From: an uncultured Lachnospiraceae bacterium
GTDB lineage: Bacteria > Bacillota_A > Clostridia > Lachnospirales > Lachnospiraceae
NCBI GenBank assembly: GCA_910585855.1
Contig: CAJUGZ010000155.1
Coordinates: 1 to 10,269, forward strand
DNA: 10,269 nucleotides
Reading direction: 5' to 3'
The notes below the pieces were generated by a model, which was given only the letters and a program-made list of their open reading frames with translations, searched no databases and had not been told where the DNA came from. The position numbers and the translations under genes were made by a program. This document shows, piece after piece, positions 7,298 through 10,269 of this stretch (position 1 is its first letter; each line of letters opens with the position of its first letter).

Positions 7298-7426
7298 AAG
7301 GGAGTGCTATTCCGGGCTCGCTTGCGCTTAGCATTTTCTCGTAGCGGATACTAAGGTGCTAAAATACAGCACCTAAGTACCAACGGAAAATGATGACCCT
7401 GCATAGCACTCCCTTTGGCTTTCGGC
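7287..7426. repeat. Structured intergenic repeat, copy B
   Basis: A perfect 24-bp inverted repeat (7287-7310 with 7403-7426, beginning GCCGAAAGCCAAAGG) closes the element. Inside are CATTTTC-TCGT (about 7332-7342) with ACGGAAAATG (7383-7392), GGATAC with GTACC leaving a bulged A, and AGGTGCT (7354-7360) with AGCACCT (7368-7374) around the loop AAAATAC. Compared with copy A, the loop and core strings are kept while paired bases change together. It lies between the metY terminator and the TepA-like gene, in the same orientation as copy A. Confidence 0.87.
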
Positions 7427-7522
7427 TGTGTATTCTAAATAGCCGGGGAGGTGGATGCGCCATAGGTACAGTACTTCCTTTGATTTTTGGCTGTGTATTC
7501 CAGATAGAAAGATTGTGGATGC
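7408..7522 (+). repeat. Tandem duplication of the right arm of copy B, period 65
   Basis: Bases 7408-7458 and 7473-7522 align over their whole length: ACTCCCTTTGGCTTTCGGCT against ACTTCCTTTGATTTTTGGCT, then GTGTATTC shared, then a diverged stretch and GTGGATGC shared. Most differences are transitions. The duplication lies between copy B and the TepA-like gene and contains no gene I can support. Confidence 0.65.
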
Positions 7523-7605
7523 AGTGATTTTATATGGTACTTATTGTAGCGTTAGAAGTGATCGAATAAAAAAGAAAAGAGGGAAGCGGAAAGTGAGGAT
7601 AACAG

Positions 7606-8400
7606 ATGCAGTGGACAGAGAAAGATCAGTTAAATGTGGAATCAGAGATAGAGGATAGTATGCAGATGCAGGGGGAAAATGGAAAGGAAATGGAAAAGAA
7701 CGTGGGGTCTTCCGAAAAGGAAGAAAAGAAGAAAGTAAAAACAGAGAGAATGGAGATAGAGGAAAATCAGATTCGTGAAACAGGGCAGGTAATTTTGGAT
7801 GGAAATGGAGAGAAGAAAAAGATTTATCTTTTAACTATTATCGGAGAAATTGAAGGGCATGAAAATCTTCCAAATCACAATAAGACAACAAAATATGAGC
7901 ATATTCTTCCAAAGCTGGCTTCGATTGAGGACAGTGAGGAGATTGAAGGTGTTCTGCTGCTGATTAATACGGTGGGAGGGGATGTATCTGCCGGACTTGC
8001 ATTGGCAGAGATGGTGGCGTCTTTGAGCAAACCAACGGTATCTTTAGTAATAGGGGACAGCCATTCGATTGGTGTGCCGCTGACGGTAGCAACGGATTAT
8101 TCTTTTATCGTTCCAAGTGCAACAATGATTATTCATCCGGTTAGAATGAATGGGACAATTATAGGGGCTAGGCAGACCTATGATTATTTTCAGATTATTC
8201 AGGATAGAATAGTGGATTTTATAGCACGTCATTCTGGTACAAAAAAGGAACGTTTAGAAGAAATGATGATGAATACAAAAATGCTGTCAAAGGATCTGGG
8301 GACTATTTTAGTGGGAGAAGATGCGGTAAAAGAAGGGCTTGTCAGTGAAGTTGGTGGAATGAAAGAGGCGTTAAAAAAGCTATATACATTAATGGGATAA
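7606..8400 (+). CDS. TepA-like ClpP-family serine peptidase
   Basis: 264 residues. Residues 70-262 carry a ClpP/crotonase-type fold closest to the TepA/YmfB group: LLLINTVGGDVSAGLALAEM (117-136), GDSHSIGVPL with nucleophile S154, ATMIIHPVR with H177, and SKDLG where D230 aligns with the third catalytic residue. The conserved end is GEDAVKEGLVSEVGG. In Bacillus subtilis TepA has been linked to protein export and spore biology; a general peptidase role is the safe statement here. The first 60 or so residues are an extra, highly charged Lys/Glu-rich tail with no signal peptide. The ATG has a GAGG-type site 8-10 nt upstream; internal Met codons in the charged tail are possible alternative starts. 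Its leader may contain repeat copy B. Confidence 0.85.
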   Translation: MQWTEKDQLNVESEIEDSMQMQGENGKEMEKNVGSSEKEEKKKVKTERMEIEENQIRETGQVILDGNGEKKKIYLLTIIGEIEGHENLPNHNKTTKYEHILPKLASIEDSEEIEGVLLLINTVGGDVSAGLALAEMVASLSKPTVSLVIGDSHSIGVPLTVATDYSFIVPSATMIIHPVRMNGTIIGARQTYDYFQIIQDRIVDFIARHSGTKKERLEEMMMNTKMLSKDLGTILVGEDAVKEGLVSEVGGMKEALKKLYTLMG

Positions 8401-8406
8401 TTTTCG

Positions 8407-8435
8407 TTGCTATCTTTTCCAAAATAGGTTAGAAT
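8407..8435 (+). promoter_or_regulatory. Promoter of the CDF exporter gene
   Basis: TTGCTA (8407-8412), an exact 17-nt spacer and TAGAAT (8430-8435), beginning 6 nt after the TepA-like stop. The predicted start near 8442 leaves a short leader of about 30 nt, too short for a riboswitch. Confidence 0.55.
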
Positions 8436-8446
8436 AGGAAAGATAG
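8410..8446. promoter_or_regulatory. Palindrome overlapping the CDF promoter, possible operator
   Basis: CTATCTTTTCC (8410-8420) and GGAAAGATAG (8437-8446) are inverted repeats of 10 bp with one extra T and a 16-nt centre. They straddle the -35, the -10 and the predicted start point, as a repressor site would. No T-run follows the stem on either strand, so a terminator is less likely. Confidence 0.45.
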
Positions 8447-8473
8447 ATTCAAAAAAGGGAGGAAAAATGTATA

Positions 8474-9640
8474 ATGCTTGGGTTTTTAACCGGGATATTT
8501 ATTCAAAATGCAGAGGATGTAACAAAACCAGAAGTTCGGCAGGCATATGGAACACTTTGCGGAATATTGGGAATAGGATTAAATATTTTACTATTTATAG
8601 GAAAGTTTATAGCAGGAATTGTCAGTCATTCGATTGCTATTACTGCAGATGCAGTCAATAATTTATCGGATGCGGGTTCTTCTTTTGTCACTTTAATTGG
8701 TTTTCGGCTGTCTGGAAGCAAGCCAGATCCAAAGCATCCATTTGGACATGGAAGAATGGAATATTTATCTGGCTTATTTGTTGCTATGATGATTGTGCTG
8801 ATGGCAGTAGAATTATTAAAATCTTCTGTATCGAAGATTTTTCATCCTGAACAGGTAGAGGGCGGATGGCTTGTAATTGGAATTTTAGTTGTATCTATTT
8901 TTGTAAAATTATATATGAGCCAATATAATCGAAAGATAGGAAAGAAAATTTCCAGTGCAGCGATGCAGGCAACGGCTGCTGATAGTTTAAGTGACAGTGT
9001 TGCAACAACGGTAGTATTGGTTTCTACTTTGATTACTAAATTTACGGGAATTTATATAGACGGATATTGTGGGGTGTTGGTAGGAATATTTATTCTTTTT
9101 GCTGGAATTAATGCAGCGAGGGATACGATAAATCCGCTTTTGGGGCAGGCACCTGATCCGGAATTTATAGAAGAAATTCGAGATATTGCAGCAAAATATG
9201 AAGAAATTAAAGGGATTCATGATATGGTAGTTCACGATTATGGACCGGGGCGGGTGATGGTATCTTTTCATGCAGAAGTACCGGCAAGCGGGAATATTTG
9301 CGTGCTTCATGATGCAATCGATCAGGTAGAGAACGAACTTCGGGAGAAATTGGGATGCCATGCTGTAATACATATGGACCCGATTTATACAGATGATCCA
9401 GAAACAATAGTATTAAAACAACAGGTTTTGGAATTAATTCATAAAATAGATGAGAGAATTGAGATGCATGATTTCCGATTAGTAAAAAGACCAGCTTATA
9501 CAAATGTGATGTTTGATGTTGTAGTGCCTTATGATTTTGAGCTTAGTGATATTGAGATAGAAAAGCAGATACAGGAGGCAGTAAAAAATATAAATCAGAA
9601 GTATGAGGCGGTGATTTGTGTTGATAAAAAATTTAGCTGA
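8474..9640 (+). CDS. Cation diffusion facilitator exporter, probably manganese
   Basis: 388 residues, longer than the usual 290-300 for CDF proteins. Six hydrophobic segments lie between about 27 and 212, with HPFGHGRMEY (88-97) after the second. The transport site reads N62-x-x-x-D66 in helix 2 (VNNLSD) and D170-x-x-x-D174 in helix 5 (ADSLSD). This N-D/D-D set matches the manganese exporters of the MntE type, whereas zinc/iron CDFs usually have Asp or His at these places; substrate is therefore inference. A cytoplasmic ferredoxin-like domain (about 226-310) is followed by a further 75 or so residues (HDFRLVKRPAYTNVMFDVVV and on) that look like a second similar domain. ATG 8474 lies 11 nt after GGGAGG; ATG 8467, nearer the site, opens another frame that soon stops. 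It has its own promoter. Confidence 0.92.
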   Translation: MLGFLTGIFIQNAEDVTKPEVRQAYGTLCGILGIGLNILLFIGKFIAGIVSHSIAITADAVNNLSDAGSSFVTLIGFRLSGSKPDPKHPFGHGRMEYLSGLFVAMMIVLMAVELLKSSVSKIFHPEQVEGGWLVIGILVVSIFVKLYMSQYNRKIGKKISSAAMQATAADSLSDSVATTVVLVSTLITKFTGIYIDGYCGVLVGIFILFAGINAARDTINPLLGQAPDPEFIEEIRDIAAKYEEIKGIHDMVVHDYGPGRVMVSFHAEVPASGNICVLHDAIDQVENELREKLGCHAVIHMDPIYTDDPETIVLKQQVLELIHKIDERIEMHDFRLVKRPAYTNVMFDVVVPYDFELSDIEIEKQIQEAVKNINQKYEAVICVDKKFS

Positions 9641-9666
9641 GAGTATTCTACTGGACTTTAGTAGGA

Positions 9667-9693
9667 TTTCATAGAGGAGACCACTCTATGAAA
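9667..9693. other. Perfect 10-bp hairpin downstream of the CDF gene
   Basis: TTTCATAGAG (9667-9676) and CTCTATGAAA (9684-9693) pair perfectly around the 7-nt loop GAGACCA. The stem is followed by A-rich, not T-rich, sequence on the plus strand, so it is not a standard intrinsic terminator. It may still mark the 3' end of the CDF transcript. Confidence 0.5.
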
Positions 9694-9791
9694 AAAGATT
9701 TTGAGTGGATTCCCTGTTTGATATGATAGTCGTTCTGGTAGGATTTGTCAAGAGTGAATTAATTCTTTCGTGAAAAATGGAGAGGGGGACG

Positions 9792-10114
9792 CTGAATTTT
9801 GGTTCTCCTATTGGTCTGCTGTTCCGCTCTTCGGAAAGTAAGAAATTCTAAGACTTCTGCCCTTTTGCGTATCCAACCGTCCGAACCGGTGCGCAATTCG
9901 CCCGTATGGCAGACGAACCGGTACTGGTGTAAGGAAAGATTTTCTCTATGATAAGATATTACTTCTCTTTTATACGGGCTAAACACGCACCTTTTTTTTC
10001 ACACCCTGCATAGAAGCAGGATGTGAAAAAAATCCTGTGTATTTCAGCAGAAGTCAAAGAATTTCTAACTTTCCTACGAAGTCACTGCAGCCCAATAGGA
10101 GAACCAAAATCCAG
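9792..10114. repeat. Large folded element closed by a 69-nt imperfect inverted repeat
   Basis: Bases 9792-9860 are the imperfect reverse complement of 10047-10114. Shared blocks are ATTTTGGTTCTCCTATTGG, CTGC, GGAAAGT, AGAAATTCT and GACTTCTGC, separated by short A-A mismatches and one diverged 12-13 nt patch that can form its own hairpin (TTCCG-CTCTT-CGGAA). The 186-nt interior holds two more helices. GGTGCG (9888-9893) pairs with CGCACC (9986-9991) and continues as GCCCGTAT (9900-9907) with ATACGGGC (9972-9979). A 17-bp hairpin lies at 9993-10009/10016-10032 (TTTTTTTCACACCCTGC). CGAACCGGT occurs twice inside (9882-9890, 9914-9922). No convincing protein is encoded. I cannot assign a family; a structured RNA or a non-autonomous palindromic mobile repeat would fit. 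Confidence 0.8.
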
Positions 10115-10269
10115 CTGTTTTCTGGCTTTGGAGGAAAAAAACAAAAAACTTTTTTAGTCAGAATATCGTTTGTTGGAATGGTATTTATACGAAAAATTTT
10201 CCTATTATACAATACTATTACTTTGGCAGTTAAAATTTGATGTTTTTTCTGTTCATTAGCATGGCTTTT
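10115..10269. other. AT-rich intergenic tail, no gene seen
   Basis: This stretch runs from the end of the large inverted repeat to the window edge. It is AT-rich with runs of A and T and no convincing ribosome site plus reading frame or promoter pair. It may be upstream DNA of a gene beyond the window. Confidence 0.4.

Noticed and set aside
3015..7426. Copies A and B as parts of a CRISPR array or insertion sequence ends
   Set aside because: They are 4 kb apart, internally palindromic rather than direct short repeats, and the genes between them are ordinary chromosomal genes with no transposase.
7455..7658. 67-codon plus-strand frame before the TepA-like gene
   Set aside because: It starts inside the duplicated repeat flank, overlaps the TepA-like start in another frame and has a Arg/Lys-rich product without family features.
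8467..8661. 64-codon frame starting nearer to the GGGAGG site than the CDF start
   Set aside because: It ends quickly and overlaps in another frame the first helices of the clearly recognisable CDF protein. It could at most be a short overlapping leader frame.
9888..9922. GTGCGC followed by structured sequence as a group II intron start
   Set aside because: No recognisable domain V, no intron-encoded reverse transcriptase and a total length far below that of a group II intron.
9993..10032. 17-bp hairpin read as an intrinsic terminator
   Set aside because: The T-run precedes and the A-run follows the stem on both strands, so they pair within the stem; no free U-tract follows.
9759..10240. 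Minus-strand 75-codon frame (9759-9986) and plus-strand 67-codon frame (10037-10240)
   Set aside because: Both are embedded in the large inverted repeat, have no ribosome site I can defend, and their sequence is explained by base pairing of the element.

Overview
The window looks like a chromosomal segment from a low-GC Firmicute, most probably a Clostridia/Lachnospiraceae-type gut anaerobe. The grounds are the AT-rich codon use, strong AGGAGG-type ribosome binding sites, sigma-A-like promoters, and the protein types present (ComEC-like lipoprotein, YmxG-type M16 peptidase, MetY, TepA-like ClpP relative, Mn-type CDF exporter). The family assignment is inference; no rRNA or other taxonomic marker is present.

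Layout. Positions 1-288 are decayed DNA: the first 36 or so codons of an AraC-family HTH protein run out of frame into the last 40 codons of a short-chain dehydrogenase, a deletion scar. Positions 393-2860, minus strand, hold a two-gene cassette (683 aa, then 128 aa) of a type I associate with phages and prophages, driven by a clear promoter at 2945-2973. Positions 3194-7205, plus strand, form a three-gene transcription unit: promoter, secreted metallo-beta-lactamase-fold lipoprotein, M16 peptidase, O-acetylhomoserine sulfhydrylase and an intrinsic terminator. Positions 7606-8400 encode a TepA/ClpP-like serine peptidase and 8474-9640 a CDF metal exporter with a promoter overlapped by a palindrome. 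The last 630 bases carry no convincing gene but contain a very large inverted repeat (9792-10114).

The most unusual content is non-coding. Two copies of a roughly 140-150 nt element (3015-3163 and 7287-7426) share near-identical core strings and the same nested hairpin. Between the copies about ten stem positions change on both strands so that pairing is kept, which is strong internal evidence for selection on a folded RNA or hairpin DNA. A third copy (310-347) has lost the core and keeps only the outer stem. Copies one and three bracket the phage-like cassette. A different, larger folded element of about 323 nt closes the window.

How the genes may work together: the plus-strand operon joins housekeeping functions (surface MBL protein, processing-type peptidase, sulfur amino-acid synthesis) with no obvious single pathway. 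The CDF gene appears to be separately controlled. The 393-2860 cassette is the only accessory coding unit, and its function is unknown to me.
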